A stretch of 64,000 nucleotides of DNA from Rhodospirillaceae bacterium (GTDB lineage Bacteria; Pseudomonadota; Alphaproteobacteria; Thalassobaculales; Thalassobaculaceae), in NCBI GenBank assembly GCA_018401495.1, contig JAGYJX010000018.1:1-64000 (forward strand), given 5' to 3'. Shown here piece after piece: positions 44,884 through 53,853 of this stretch (position 1 is its first letter; each line of letters starts with the position of its first letter). The notes beneath the pieces were generated by a model that ran no database searches, was not told the origin of the DNA, and saw nothing but the letters and a program-made list of their open reading frames with translations. The position numbers and the translations under genes are program-made.

Positions 44884-45255
44884 TCAGGCCGCGCTGGCGT
44901 CCGCGGACGGGGCGTCCGGCTTGCGGTCGCGCTGCTGCGCCATGAACTGGTCGAACTCCGACTTGTCCTTGGCCTGGCGGAGGCGGTCGAGGAAGTCGAC
45001 GAACTCCTTCTGCTCGTCCTCCAGGCGCTTGAGGGTCTGCGCCCGGTACTCGTCGAAGGCGGCGTTGCCGGTCGATTTCGCCTCGGCCCGCCACCACTGC
45101 CCACGGCTGCGCTGCTTCCAACACGACATGCGTCCACTCCAGATCAGATAGCCCAAGACTGCCAGGCCGAACGGCCAGAACACGATGAATCCGAAGACCA
45201 TCAAGCCGATCCAGGCCGGCTTGCCGAGGTCGTCGAGCTTTTCCACGATGCCCAT
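44884..45255 (-). CDS. DUF2852 family membrane protein
   Basis: A 123-residue protein of the DUF2852 family, widespread in alphaproteobacteria. One or two membrane helices (WIGLMVFGFIVFWPFGLAVLGYLIW) are followed by a charged coiled-coil-like tail with the family block NAAFDEYRAQTLKRLEDEQKEFVDFLDRLRQAKDKSEFDQFM. GAGGTGGGC precedes the ATG at 45255. A 25-bp palindrome lies just upstream, so expression is probably regulated. Confidence 0.88.
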   Translation of the reverse strand: MGIVEKLDDLGKPAWIGLMVFGFIVFWPFGLAVLGYLIWSGRMSCWKQRSRGQWWRAEAKSTGNAAFDEYRAQTLKRLEDEQKEFVDFLDRLRQAKDKSEFDQFMAQQRDRKPDAPSADASAA

Positions 45256-45265
45256 GCCCACCTCT

Positions 45266-45290
45266 ATGTAAATGTTACTAACATTCACAT
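45266..45290. promoter_or_regulatory. 25-bp palindrome upstream of the DUF2852 gene
   Basis: ATGTAAATGTTA-C-TAACATTCACAT is symmetric at 11 of 12 positions, with the inner 15 bases perfect. It sits 11 bases before the DUF2852 start and 51 bases after the TetR stop. Size and symmetry fit a TetR-family operator, and the adjacent TetR gene is the obvious candidate. Confidence 0.6.
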
Positions 45291-45341
45291 GGCCCGAGCC
45301 GATCGCCGGATCAAGAAGCCAGCGGTGAAAAAATCGTCCGT

Positions 45342-45992
45342 TCAGCTACCGGTGGGGCCGCCGCCGAGACCGAGCCCGCGCAGGTAGACCAGAACCCCGG
45401 CCTCCAGCAGTTCCTCGGGCGCCATCGGCAGCTTGCGGCGGCCGGAATCGCCGCGCCCGAACAGCGACGCGATCCCGTGCGACATCGCCCACAGATGCAG
45501 GCTGACCATCAGCGCCGGCGGCCGCCTGTCGGCCGGGGCCAGCGCGCACAGCGCGTCGGCCGCCTGCCGCAGCACCGCGAACGACCGGTCGGCGGCGCGC
45601 CGCAACTCGGGATCGGCGTCCAGGTCGACGCCGGCCTCGAACATCGCGGAGTAGTGCGACGGCTCCTCGCGGGCGAACGCGAGGTAGGCGCGGCCGGTCG
45701 CCTCGAAAGCCGTAAATGGGTCCGGTCGGCCGTCGTTCCAGGCCGCCGACAGCCGTTTCTCGAAAAGCTCGAAGCCGAGCCGGGCGACATCGGCCAGCAG
45801 CGCCTCGCGGTCGCGGAAGTGACGGTAGGGTGCGGCGGAGCTCACGCCGGCCGAGCGGGCGGCGTCGGCGAAGCTGAACCCCGACGGCCCCTTCTCGGCG
45901 ATCAGCGACAAGGCCGCCTCGATCAGCGCCTCGCGCAGGTTGCCGTGATGGTAGCCGCGCTTGCCGCCGGATCCGTCCTTCGACCATCTCAT
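45342..45992 (-). CDS. TetR/AcrR-family regulator with WHG-type C-terminal domain
   Basis: A 216-residue TetR-type repressor. The DNA-binding domain GNLREALIEAALSLIAEKGPSGFSFADAARSAGVSSAAPYRHFRDREALLADVA occupies residues 15-65. The C-terminal domain has the SHYSAMFEAGVD and LHLWAMSHGIASLFG blocks of the WHG branch. It is upstream of, and on the same strand as, the DUF2852 gene. The 25-bp palindrome between the two is its most likely local target. Confidence 0.92.
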   Translation of the reverse strand: MRWSKDGSGGKRGYHHGNLREALIEAALSLIAEKGPSGFSFADAARSAGVSSAAPYRHFRDREALLADVARLGFELFEKRLSAAWNDGRPDPFTAFEATGRAYLAFAREEPSHYSAMFEAGVDLDADPELRRAADRSFAVLRQAADALCALAPADRRPPALMVSLHLWAMSHGIASLFGRGDSGRRKLPMAPEELLEAGVLVYLRGLGLGGGPTGS

Positions 45993-46065
45993 GTTAAGGG
46001 TTCTTATTTCATCCGCGCCGGCAATGCAGCCGCAATCGCGCGGCCCGACGCGGTCAGTGGCGCGG

Positions 46066-46536
46066 TCAGTACGGATTCTTGAGCGGGTTGTCGGCCCAGC
46101 GCTGGAACACCGCCCGCGCCTCCTCGCCCAGCAGCCGCCGCGCCGGCAGGGCGCGGCCGTCGATCGGCAGCGCCACCTGCTCGTAGAACCAGGCGTCGTC
46201 GAAACCGATCGCGGCAGCGTCGGCGCGGGTGTTGGCGTAGACCATGCGGTCGATGCGCGCCCACAGGATGGCGGTCAGGCACATCGGGCACGGCTCGCAG
46301 CTGGTGTAGATCACCGCGCCGGCCAGGTCGTGGGTCGAGAGCCGCCGGCAGGCGTCGCGAATGGCCACGACCTCGGCGTGGGCCGTCGGGTCGTGGTCGA
46401 CGGTGACCCGGTTGAAGCCCTCGCCGACCACCACCCCGTCGCGCACCACCACGGCGCCGAACGGCCCGCCGTCGGCGCTGTCGGCGTTCACGAGGCTGAG
46501 TTCGATGGCGCGGCGGAGGTGGGTCTCGTCGGACAT
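46066..46536 (-). CDS. Nucleoside/guanine deaminase (CDA-fold)
   Basis: A 156-residue zinc deaminase. Zinc and catalytic residues are HAEVVAIRDA (His and proton-shuttle Glu) and SCEPCPMC (two Cys). The length and the IYTSCEPCPMCLTAILWARIDRMVYANTRADAAAIGFDD block fit the GuaD-type guanine deaminases, which convert guanine to xanthine. The position at the edge of the xanthine/urate cluster supports this, although tRNA adenosine deaminase-like relatives share the motifs. It is divergent from puuD. Confidence 0.88.
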   Translation of the reverse strand: MSDETHLRRAIELSLVNADSADGGPFGAVVVRDGVVVGEGFNRVTVDHDPTAHAEVVAIRDACRRLSTHDLAGAVIYTSCEPCPMCLTAILWARIDRMVYANTRADAAAIGFDDAWFYEQVALPIDGRALPARRLLGEEARAVFQRWADNPLKNPY

Positions 46537-46679
46537 GGGAGAGGTCTCCTGCGGGTCGCGAACGGGGGATCGGGCGGTGGCCGATTATGCCGCGGCACCG
46601 GCCGCCCGCGAAGCTTGCTGGCGGCTCGGCCCGGCGTGTAGCGTGACCGCCACGGCGTCACAACGGCGGGGACGGTCGA

Positions 46680-47885
46680 ATGGATGCGGTGCTCGTCGAA
46701 TGGCTCAGCATGATCGTGCGGTGGCTGCACGTCGTCGCCGGCATCGCCTGGATCGGCAGCTCGTTCTACTTCATCGCCCTCGACCTCAGCCTCCGGCAGC
46801 GGCCGGGCCTGCCGCAGGGCGTGCAGGGCGAGGCCTGGCAGGTCCACGGCGGCGGCTTCTACAACCTGGTGAAGTACCTGGTGGCGCCGGCGCGGATGCC
46901 GGACGAGCTGACCTGGTTCAAGTGGGAGGCCTACACCACCTGGCTCAGCGGCTTCGCGCTGCTGGCCGTGGTGTACTACCTCGGCGCCGAGCTGTTCCTG
47001 ATCGACCGCACCGTGATGGACCTCACGCCCGCCGCCGCCATCGCCCTCAGCGTCGGCGGGCTGCTGGTGCCCTGGCTGATCTACGAGGCGCTGTGCCGAT
47101 CGCCGCTCGGCCGCGACCCGACGGTGCTCGCGCTGGTCGGCTACGGCTTCCTGGTGGCCGCGACCTGGGCGTTCACCGAGATGTTCTCCGGCCGCGCCGC
47201 CTTCGTGCAGATCGGCGCGCTGATCGGCACCATGATGGTCGCCAACGTGTTCGTGGTGATCATCCCGAACCAGAAGACGACGGTGGCCGACCTGCTCGCC
47301 GGGCGGACCCCGGATCCGGCGCTGGGCGCGCAGGCCAAGCAGCGCTCGGTGCACAACAACTACCTGACCCTGCCGGTCGTGCTGCTGATGATCAGCAACC
47401 ACTACCCGCTGCTGTTCGCGACCCGCTGGAACTGGGTGATCGTCGCCATCCTGCTGGCGCTCGGGCCGGTGATCCGGCACTTCTTCAACGCCCGCCACGC
47501 CGGCCGGGGCAGCCCGTGGTGGACCTGGGGGGTGGCCGCCCTCGGCCTGGTGGCGATCGGCTGGCTGTCGGCCGCCGGGCCGCGCGAGCCGGTGACCGGG
47601 GCCGCCGGCGCCCCGGCGCCGAGCTTCGCCGCCGTCGAGGAGATCGTGGTGTCGCGCTGCAGCATGTGCCACGGCGACTACGCCGCCTGGACCGGCATCG
47701 CGACCGCGCCCAAGGGCGTCAAGCTCGACACGCCGGAGCGCATCCACCGCCACGCCCGGCAGATCGAGGTGACCGCCGTGCGCTCCGCCGCCATGCCGCC
47801 CGGCAACGTCACCGAGATGGCCGGCGACGAACGCGCCGTGCTGGCCGCCTGGCTGGCCGCCGGCGCGCCGGGGCCGGAGCGGTGA
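46680..47885 (+). CDS. puuD: Urate hydroxylase, membrane-bound (PuuD-like)
   Basis: PuuD oxidises urate to 5-hydroxyisourate using a c-type cytochrome tail instead of soluble uricase. The 401-residue protein has an N-terminal DUF989 membrane domain of about eight helices with conserved histidines and tryptophans (IVRWLHVVAGIAWIGSSFYFIALD, HNNYLTLPVVLLMISNHYPLLF). The C-terminal cytochrome c domain has the haem motif CSMCH near residue 325 and an axial-ligand Met in AAMPPGN. All hallmark elements are present. The next step, hydrolysis of 5-hydroxyisourate, is encoded directly downstream. Confidence 0.93.
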   Translation: MDAVLVEWLSMIVRWLHVVAGIAWIGSSFYFIALDLSLRQRPGLPQGVQGEAWQVHGGGFYNLVKYLVAPARMPDELTWFKWEAYTTWLSGFALLAVVYYLGAELFLIDRTVMDLTPAAAIALSVGGLLVPWLIYEALCRSPLGRDPTVLALVGYGFLVAATWAFTEMFSGRAAFVQIGALIGTMMVANVFVVIIPNQKTTVADLLAGRTPDPALGAQAKQRSVHNNYLTLPVVLLMISNHYPLLFATRWNWVIVAILLALGPVIRHFFNARHAGRGSPWWTWGVAALGLVAIGWLSAAGPREPVTGAAGAPAPSFAAVEEIVVSRCSMCHGDYAAWTGIATAPKGVKLDTPERIHRHARQIEVTAVRSAAMPPGNVTEMAGDERAVLAAWLAAGAPGPER

Positions 47886-47910
47886 CGGCGATGGCAGCCA
47901 GCGCCGCACC

Positions 47911-48160
47911 GGCCCTTCGTGGCCCCCGCTGGCGCGGGGGCACCTCAGGGCGACAGAGAAGGGTTTGGCCTCACGCCCTCTCTGCCTCTATCGCCCTGAG
48001 CAAGGCTTCGCTCGACGCCCTCTCTCCCTCTATCGCCCTGAGCAAGGCTTCGCCTGACGCCCTCTCTCCCTCTAGCGCCCTGAGCAAGGCTTCGCCCGAC
48101 GCCCTCTCTCCCTCTATCGCCCTGAGGTGCCCTTCGCACCGCGAAGGGCCACGAAGGGCC
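47911..48160. repeat. Palindromic repeat pair with a 42-bp tandem array (family B, locus 3)
   Basis: The 310-base gap between puuD and the UraD-UraH gene is filled by inverted half-elements (47911-47958 and 48113-48160). Their inner hairpins are CCCCCGC-TGGC-GCGGGGG and CCTTCGC-GGT-GCGAAGG. Between them lie three and a fraction copies of a 42-bp unit starting CTATCGCCCTGAGCAAGGCT, at 47988, 48030, 48072 and 48114. The unit contains half of the outer palindrome, so the array grew from the element itself. Confidence 0.85.
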
Positions 48161-48195
48161 GGCCCGCGACACCGCTCGGCATTGAAGGCACGGCC

Positions 48196-49099
48196 ATGAC
48201 CACCACTCCCGCCGCCCTGTCCCTCGACGACCTCAACCGGCTCGACGCCGCCGGCTTCGTCGCCGCCCTCGAGGGCATCTTCGAGCACGCGCCCTGGGTC
48301 GCCGAGGCCGTCGCCGGGCGCCGGCCGTTCGCCACCCTCGCCGCCCTCCGCGACGCCCTCGCCGCCGCGGTCCGCGACGCCCCGGCGGAGCGCCGGCTGG
48401 CGCTGGTGCGCGGCCACCCCGACCTCGCCGGCAAGGCGGCGCGGGAAGGCGACCTGACCGCCCACTCCACCGCCGAGCAGGCCGGCGCCGGGCTCGACCG
48501 GCTGACCGACGCCGAGTACGCGCGCTTCCACCGCCTGAACGACGCCTACCACGCCCGGTTCGGCTTCCCGTTCATCGTCTGCGTGCGCCGGCACGGGCTC
48601 GATTCGATCCTGGCGACCTTCGAGCGCCGGCTCGACCACACGCCGGACGCCGAACTCGCGACCGCGCTCGGCGAGGTGACGCGGATCGCCGCGCTGCGCC
48701 TCGACCAGCGCCTGACCGGGCCGGACCGCCTGCCGGTGACCGGCCGGCTGTCGACCCACGTGCTCGACACCCATCGCGGCCGGCCGGCCGCCGGCGTGGC
48801 GGTCGAACTGGTCGAGCTGACCGGCGCCGACGGACCCGGCCCGCCCCGTCGCCCGCGCGATCACCAACGCCGACGGCCGCACCGACGCCCCGCTGATCGC
48901 CGGCCGGCCGGTGCCGATCGCCCGCTACGAGCTGCGGTTCGCCCTCGGTGGGTACTTCGCCGGCCTCGGGGCGGCGCTGGCCGAGCCGCCGTTCCTCGAC
49001 GTTGTGCCGATCCGATTCGCGGTCGCCGAGCCGGAAGGGAACTACCACGTGCCGCTGCTGGCGACGCCGTGGGGCTACACGACCTACCGGGGAAGCTGA
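48196..49099 (+). CDS. Bifunctional OHCU decarboxylase / 5-hydroxyisourate hydrolase (UraD-UraH fusion; frameshifted in the assembly)
   Basis: A fused allantoin-synthase-type enzyme of about 300 residues. Residues 1-175 are UraD: FEHAPWVAEAV, VRGHPDLAGKAAR with the catalytic His, FHRLNDAYHARFGFPFIVCVR. Residues 185-300 are UraH, beginning LSTHVLDTHRGRPAAGVAVEL and ending with the hydrolase signature YRGS. An extra base near 48843 separates the two phases inside the UraH part. Together the domains take 5-hydroxyisourate from PuuD to S-allantoin. Bacterial fusions of this order are known; the reverse order is not seen here. Confidence 0.88.
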
Positions 49100-49292
49100 G
49101 CCGGTTCGCGGGCTTGCGGCGGGCGGACCGGTGTGGCGCAGGATTGAGCAGCGCCGCCGGACGATTGGCGGCAAGATGGGCATGGCGGCGACGGGCGCCG
49201 ACGGGATCCGGCGGTGTCGCGGCTGGCACGGCGATTGCGGATCGCCGGACGCCGCGGCACGGACCGGCAGAGATACCAGGAGGGACGGACAC

Positions 49293-50312
49293 ATGCGGTT
49301 GCATCGGATCGGGGCGGCGCTGGCCGCGGTGGCGACCATGGCGGCGGCGGGCACGGCGCTCGCCGACACGGCGGTCAAGTTCGCGCTCGACTGGAAGTTC
49401 GAGGGGCCGTCGGCGCCGTACTTCGTCGCCATCGACAAGGGCTACTACAAGGCCGAGGGGCTGGACGTCACGGTCGACACCGGTCCCGGCTCGGTCGCCG
49501 GCATCGCCCGGGTGGCGGCGGGCACCTACCCGCTCGGCTTCTTCGACATCAACTCGCTGGTGAAGTTCCTCGACCAGAACCCCGGCAAGGCGGTCAAGGC
49601 CGTGCTGATGGTCTACGACCGGCCGCCGTTCGCGATCGTCACCACCGCCAAGACCGGCATCGCCAAGCCGAAGGATTTGGAAGGCCGCATCCTCGGCGCC
49701 CCGGCCCCGGACGGCGCCTACGCGCAGTGGAAGGCGTTCGTGAAGGAGAACGGCATCGACGCCTCCAAGGTGACGATCGAGAACGTCGGCTTTCCGGTGC
49801 GCGAGCCGATGCTGGCCTCGGGCCAGGTCGACGCCATCACCGGGTTCTCGTTCTCGTCCTACTTCAACCTGCAGCAGAAGGGCGTGAAGCCGGAGGACAT
49901 CAAGGTCATGCTGATGGCCGATTACGGCCTGGTGCTGTACGGCAACGCCATCATGGTCAACCCGGACTTCGCCGCCGCCAACCCCGACGTGGTCGCCAAG
50001 TTCGTCCGCGCCACCATCAAGGGCGTGCAGGACACCGTGAAGGACCCGGAGAGCGCCATCGACTCGGTGATGAAGCGCAACGAGACCGCCGACCGGGCGA
50101 TCGAGCTGGCGCGGCTGAAGATGGCGCTGCGCGACAACATCGCCACCCCGTGGGCGATGGCCAACGGCTTCGGCGGCGTCGATCCGGCGCGGCTGGCGGC
50201 CTCCATCGACCAGATCGCGGTGACCTACGACTTCACGGCGCGGCCGAAGCCGGAGGCCGTGTTCACCTCCGAGTTCCTGCCGCCGGCCGCCGACCGCATG
50301 CTGGCGAAGTGA
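49293..50312 (+). CDS. NMT1/ThiY-type ABC substrate-binding protein
   Basis: A 339-residue periplasmic binding protein of the NMT1-like (NitT/TauT/ThiY) class. The signal peptide ends LADTA. The mature start VKFALDWKFEGPSAPYFVAIDKGYYKAEGLDVTV and the GPGSVAGIARVAAGTYPLGFFDINSLVKF block are typical. CAGGAGGGAC precedes the ATG. It is followed by an ATPase and a permease gene and lies between urate and xanthine genes, so a purine or related heterocycle is the likely ligand; this is inference from context. Confidence 0.88.
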   Translation: MRLHRIGAALAAVATMAAAGTALADTAVKFALDWKFEGPSAPYFVAIDKGYYKAEGLDVTVDTGPGSVAGIARVAAGTYPLGFFDINSLVKFLDQNPGKAVKAVLMVYDRPPFAIVTTAKTGIAKPKDLEGRILGAPAPDGAYAQWKAFVKENGIDASKVTIENVGFPVREPMLASGQVDAITGFSFSSYFNLQQKGVKPEDIKVMLMADYGLVLYGNAIMVNPDFAAANPDVVAKFVRATIKGVQDTVKDPESAIDSVMKRNETADRAIELARLKMALRDNIATPWAMANGFGGVDPARLAASIDQIAVTYDFTARPKPEAVFTSEFLPPAADRMLAK

Positions 50313-50330
50313 CCACGACGACGGAGCGGC

Positions 50331-50488
50331 GGGTGGGTCCCGGATCGCCCCGGCGAGCCGGGTCGTCCGGGATGACGAGGGGGTGTGAGTCGCAGCGCCG
50401 CGCTCCCGTTCGCCCAGCCGCACCCCCCTCCTGTCGTCATCCCGGGCCGGGCCGCCGCAGGCGGAACGGACCCGGGACCCACCCGACG
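50331..50488. repeat. Palindromic repeat pair (family A) between binding protein and ATPase genes
   Basis: Two inverted family A elements at 50331-50380 (GTGGGTCCCGGATCGCCCCG to GTCCGGGATGAC) and 50433-50488 (GTCATCCCGGGCCGGGCCGC to ACCCGGGACCCAC) face each other across about 50 bases. The second ends two bases before the first candidate start codon of the ATPase. Confidence 0.75.
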
Positions 50489-50490
50489 AC

Positions 50491-51297
50491 GTGCCCGGAG
50501 CGCCGCCCGTGACCCCGTTCGTCGCCCTCGACGGCGTCACCCTCACCTACCGCGGCGCCGCCGGCGACGTCACGGCGCTGAGCGGCACCAGCCTCACGGT
50601 CGGCCGCGGCGAGTTCGCCGCCGTCGTCGGCCCGTCGGGTTGCGGCAAGTCCACGCTGATGAAGCTGGTGACCGGCCTGGTGCCGCCGACCGAGGGTCGG
50701 GTGACGGTCGACGGCGCCGCCGTCACCGGGCCGGTCAAGATCGCCGGCATGGCGTTCCAGAACCCGAACCTGCTGCCCTGGCGCACCGTCGTCGACAACG
50801 TGCTGCTGCCGCTGGAGATCGTCGAGCCGCACCGCCGCCGGTTCCGGGCCGAGCGCAAGCGCTACAAGGCCGAGGCCGAGGCCCTGCTGGCGACCGTCGG
50901 CCTCGCCGGCTTCGGCGAGCGTTTCCCGTGGGAGCTGTCGGGCGGCATGCAGCAGCGCGCCTCGCTGTGCCGGGCGCTGATCCACGAGCCGGCGCTGCTG
51001 ATGCTGGATGAGCCGTTCGCGGCGCTGGACGCCTTCACCCGCGAGGAGCTGTGGTGCGTCCTGCGCGACCTGTGGGAGCGCATCGGCTTCACGGTGATCC
51101 TGGTGACCCACGACCTGCGCGAGGCGGCGTTCCTGGCCGACACCGTCCACGTCATGAGCGCGCGGCCCGGCCGCATCGTCACCTCGCGCCGGGTCGAGCT
51201 GCCGCGCCCGCGCGACCTGGAGGTCTGCTTCGAGCCGCCGTTCGTGGAGCTGGTGCACGAGCTGCGCGGCCGCATCGCCGAGATGCGCGCGGCATGA
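50491..51297 (+). CDS. NitT/TauT-type ABC transporter ATP-binding protein
   Basis: A 268-residue ATPase. Walker A is GPSGCGKST, the Q-loop MAFQNPNLLPWRT, the signature LSGGMQQRASLCRAL, Walker B LLMLDEPFAALD and the switch His is in LVTHDLREAAFLAD; all are intact. The C-terminal region is of the SsuB/TauB type. The start is uncertain between GTG 50491 and GTG 50509, both directly after a palindromic repeat. It energises the permease at 51565. Confidence 0.93.
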   Translation: MPGAPPVTPFVALDGVTLTYRGAAGDVTALSGTSLTVGRGEFAAVVGPSGCGKSTLMKLVTGLVPPTEGRVTVDGAAVTGPVKIAGMAFQNPNLLPWRTVVDNVLLPLEIVEPHRRRFRAERKRYKAEAEALLATVGLAGFGERFPWELSGGMQQRASLCRALIHEPALLMLDEPFAALDAFTREELWCVLRDLWERIGFTVILVTHDLREAAFLADTVHVMSARPGRIVTSRRVELPRPRDLEVCFEPPFVELVHELRGRIAEMRAA

Positions 51298-51344
51298 GCG
51301 ACGCTCGGCCGGCGAAGCCGCATCCGCTGGAAGGCCCGTCACTC

Positions 51345-51542
51345 CGTGGGTTCCGGATCCGCTCCGCCTCCGGCGGCCCGGTCCGGAATGACGACAGGGA
51401 GGGCAGTACGGCGGTGAGCCCGTTCCCCCGGCGGTCGGTGCAGGACGACCGGGAGGGACGGGCGGCAGCGACCTTCCTCTCTCCGTCGTCATTCCGGACC
51501 GGGCGCGCCGCCATGGCGCGGACGGAGCCGGAACCCACCCGC
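51345..51542. repeat. Palindromic repeat pair (family A) between ATPase and permease genes
   Basis: Elements at 51345-51398 (GTGGGTTCCGGATCCGCTCC to GTCCGGAATGACGAC) and 51484-51542 (GTCGTCATTCCGGACCGGGC to GGAGCCGGAACCCAC) are near-perfect reverse complements of each other, with different inner hairpins. They fill most of the 267-base gap inside this transporter operon. Confidence 0.75.
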
Positions 51543-51564
51543 CGCTCCGGCACCCGAGATCGCC

Positions 51565-52335
51565 ATGACCGCCTCCCTCGAACGCCTGGCCCCCGTCTGG
51601 TTCACCATCGCGCTGTTCGCGCTCTGGGAGGCGTCCTGCCGCCTGCTGAGCATCGACCCGTTCATCCTGCCGGCGCCGTCGGAGGTGTTCGCGGCCCTGG
51701 TGCAGTACTGGCGCCCGGTGCTGCGGCACTCGCTGGTGACGCTGTGGACCACCATGGCGGGGTTCGCCATGGCGGTGGTGTTCGGCATCGCCCTCGGCCT
51801 GGTGGTCGGCTGGTCGCGGACCATCTACCGCGGCATCTATCCGGTGCTGGTCGGCTTCAACACCATCCCCAAGGTCGCGGTGGTGCCGGTGCTGGTGATC
51901 TGGTTCGGCATCGGCGAGATCCCGGCGATCCTGACCGCCTTCCTGATCTCGTTCTTCCCGATCGTCGTCAACGTCGCCACCGGCCTCGCCACCATGGAGC
52001 CGGAGCTCGAGGACGTGCTGAGGGCGCTCGGCGCCAAGAAGCTCGACATCATGACAAAGGTCGGGATACCCCGCGCCCTGCCCTACCTGTTCGGCTCGCT
52101 GAAGGTGGCCATCACGCTCGCCTTCGTCGGCTCGGTGGTGTCGGAGACCATCGCCGCCAACGCCGGCATCGGCTTCCTGATGGCGCAGGCCGGCGCCAAC
52201 TTCCAGATGCCGCTGGTGTTCGCCGGGCTGCTGGCGCTGGCGGTCGAGGGCATCGCCATGTACGGCCTGTTCGCCCTGGTCGAGCGCCGCATGACCCGCT
52301 GGGCGTTTCGGTCGCAGGGCAGTGCCGCTGCCTGA
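51565..52335 (+). CDS. NitT/TauT-type ABC transporter permease
   Basis: A 256-residue BPD_transp_1 permease with about six helices. The opening WFTIALFALWEASCRLLSIDPFILPAPSEVF is typical of SsuC/TauC/ThiX-type permeases. The ATPase-coupling loop has EDVLRALGAKKLDIMTKVGIPRALPYLFGSLKVAITLAFVGSVVSE. It completes the three-gene uptake system lying between the urate and xanthine enzymes. Confidence 0.93.
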   Translation: MTASLERLAPVWFTIALFALWEASCRLLSIDPFILPAPSEVFAALVQYWRPVLRHSLVTLWTTMAGFAMAVVFGIALGLVVGWSRTIYRGIYPVLVGFNTIPKVAVVPVLVIWFGIGEIPAILTAFLISFFPIVVNVATGLATMEPELEDVLRALGAKKLDIMTKVGIPRALPYLFGSLKVAITLAFVGSVVSETIAANAGIGFLMAQAGANFQMPLVFAGLLALAVEGIAMYGLFALVERRMTRWAFRSQGSAAA

Positions 52336-52411
52336 CCGGTCCGCCCACGCCGGGCCGCCACCATCCCGCCGACCCGGTGGCGCCGACCCGGCACCCGTGT
52401 AAGCTGAAAGC

Positions 52412-53834
52412 ATGACGAGCACGAAGTCGCTGTCGTTCCGCTTGAACGGGCGTGCGGTGTCGGAGGCGAGCGCCTCGCCGACCACCACCGTGCTCGACTG
52501 GCTGCGCGAGACCCGCCGGCTGACCGGCACCAAGGAAGGCTGCGCCGAGGGCGATTGCGGGGCCTGCACGGTCGCGGTGGCCGGCCCCGGCGGCCGGACG
52601 GGGTGGCGGGCGGTGAATTCCTGCCTGATGCTGCTGCCGCAGCTCGACGGCCTGGCGGTCGTCACCGTCGAGGGCTTGGCCGACCCGGACGGCGCCCTGC
52701 ACCCGGTGCAGGCGGCGCTGGTCGAGGCCGACGCCACGCAATGCGGGTTCTGCACCCCCGGCTTCGCGATGGCGATGTTCGCCTTCCAGCAGGGTGGCGA
52801 GCCGGCCGAGGACGGCCTGATCCACGAGGCGCTGGCCGGCAACCTCTGCCGCTGCACCGGCTACCGGCCGATCGTCGAGGCGTGCCGTCGCGTCGCCGGC
52901 GCCGGCGCCGGGATCGCGACGCCTGCCGGCGAGATGCTGCCGGAATGCCCCGACTACGCCGCCGGCGGGCGGCGCTTCCTGGCGCCGCGCAGCCTCGACA
53001 CGCTGACGGCCCTCCGCGCCGAGCACCCGGAAGCCTGGCTGCTCGGCGGCGGCACCGACCTCGGCATCGCGGTCACCAAGGAGCGCCAGCGGCCGGCGAC
53101 CGTGATCTCGACCGCCCGCGTGGCCGAGATGCGGCGCGTCGCGGTCACGCCCGAAGCGATCGAGTTCGGCGGCGCCATCACCTACACCGAGGCGTTGCCC
53201 TATCTCGACACGGCCTTTCCGGCGTTCGGGGCCATCGTGCGCCGCATCGGCTCGCGCCAGATCCGCAACCTCGGCACCATCGCCGGCAACCTCGCCAACG
53301 CCTCGCCGATCGGCGACACCCTGCCCTGCCTGATGGCGCTGGAAGCCGAGATCGTGATGGCCTCAGCCGCCGGCCGGCGCATCATTGCCGCCGACCGCTT
53401 CGTCACCGGCTACCGCCGGACCGCGCTGCGCCCGGGGGAGGTGATCGCGGCGATCCGGGTACCCACCCTCGGCGCCGGGCAGCTGTTCGCCGCCTACAAG
53501 CTGTCGAAACGCTTCGACCAGGACATTTCGGCGGTGGTCGCGGCGTTCCGCCTGACGCTCGAGGGCGGCCGGCTCGGCGCCATGCGGGCGTTCTACGGCG
53601 GCATGGCGGCGACCGACGGCGCGGGCGGCGGCGGTCGAGGCGGCGCTGGTCGGTCGGCCGTGGACCCCGGCGTCGCTCGCCGGCGTCGAGGCCGCGGTCG
53701 CCCGCGACTTCGCGCCGCTCGACGATCACCGCGCCACCGCCGGCTACCGGCTGGCGGCGGCCGCAAACCTGCTGCGCCGCCTGCAGGCCGAGACCGGCGA
53801 CGGACCGGCGCCGATCCGGCTGGAGGCGCTGTGA
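52412..53834 (+). CDS. xdhA: Xanthine dehydrogenase small subunit (frameshifted in the assembly)
   Basis: XdhA carries the 2Fe-2S clusters and FAD that take electrons from the molybdenum site during hypoxanthine and xanthine oxidation. The first cluster is in KEGCAEGDCGACTV and the second uses CGFCTPGFAMAMFAF and NLCRCTGYRPI. The FAD domain has LLGGGTDLGIAVTKER and RNLGTIAGNLANASPIGDTLPCLMALEA. One extra base near 53622 shifts the last ~70 residues; the corrected frame (VEAALVGRPWTPASLAGVEAAVARDFAPLDDHRA) stops at 53834, about 473 residues in all. Confidence 0.92.
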
Positions 53835-53853
53835 ACTCCGAGCACACTCCCCT

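Noticed and set aside
47988..48126. Regular 42-bp repeats as a possible CRISPR array
   Set aside because: The units are directly abutting with no unique spacers, are part of the flanking palindrome and have no cas genes nearby.
46361..48199. Long open frame covering puuD and the repeat array
   Set aside because: It is out of phase with the well-conserved PuuD frame and has no motif; the GC-rich composition gives many long shadow frames.
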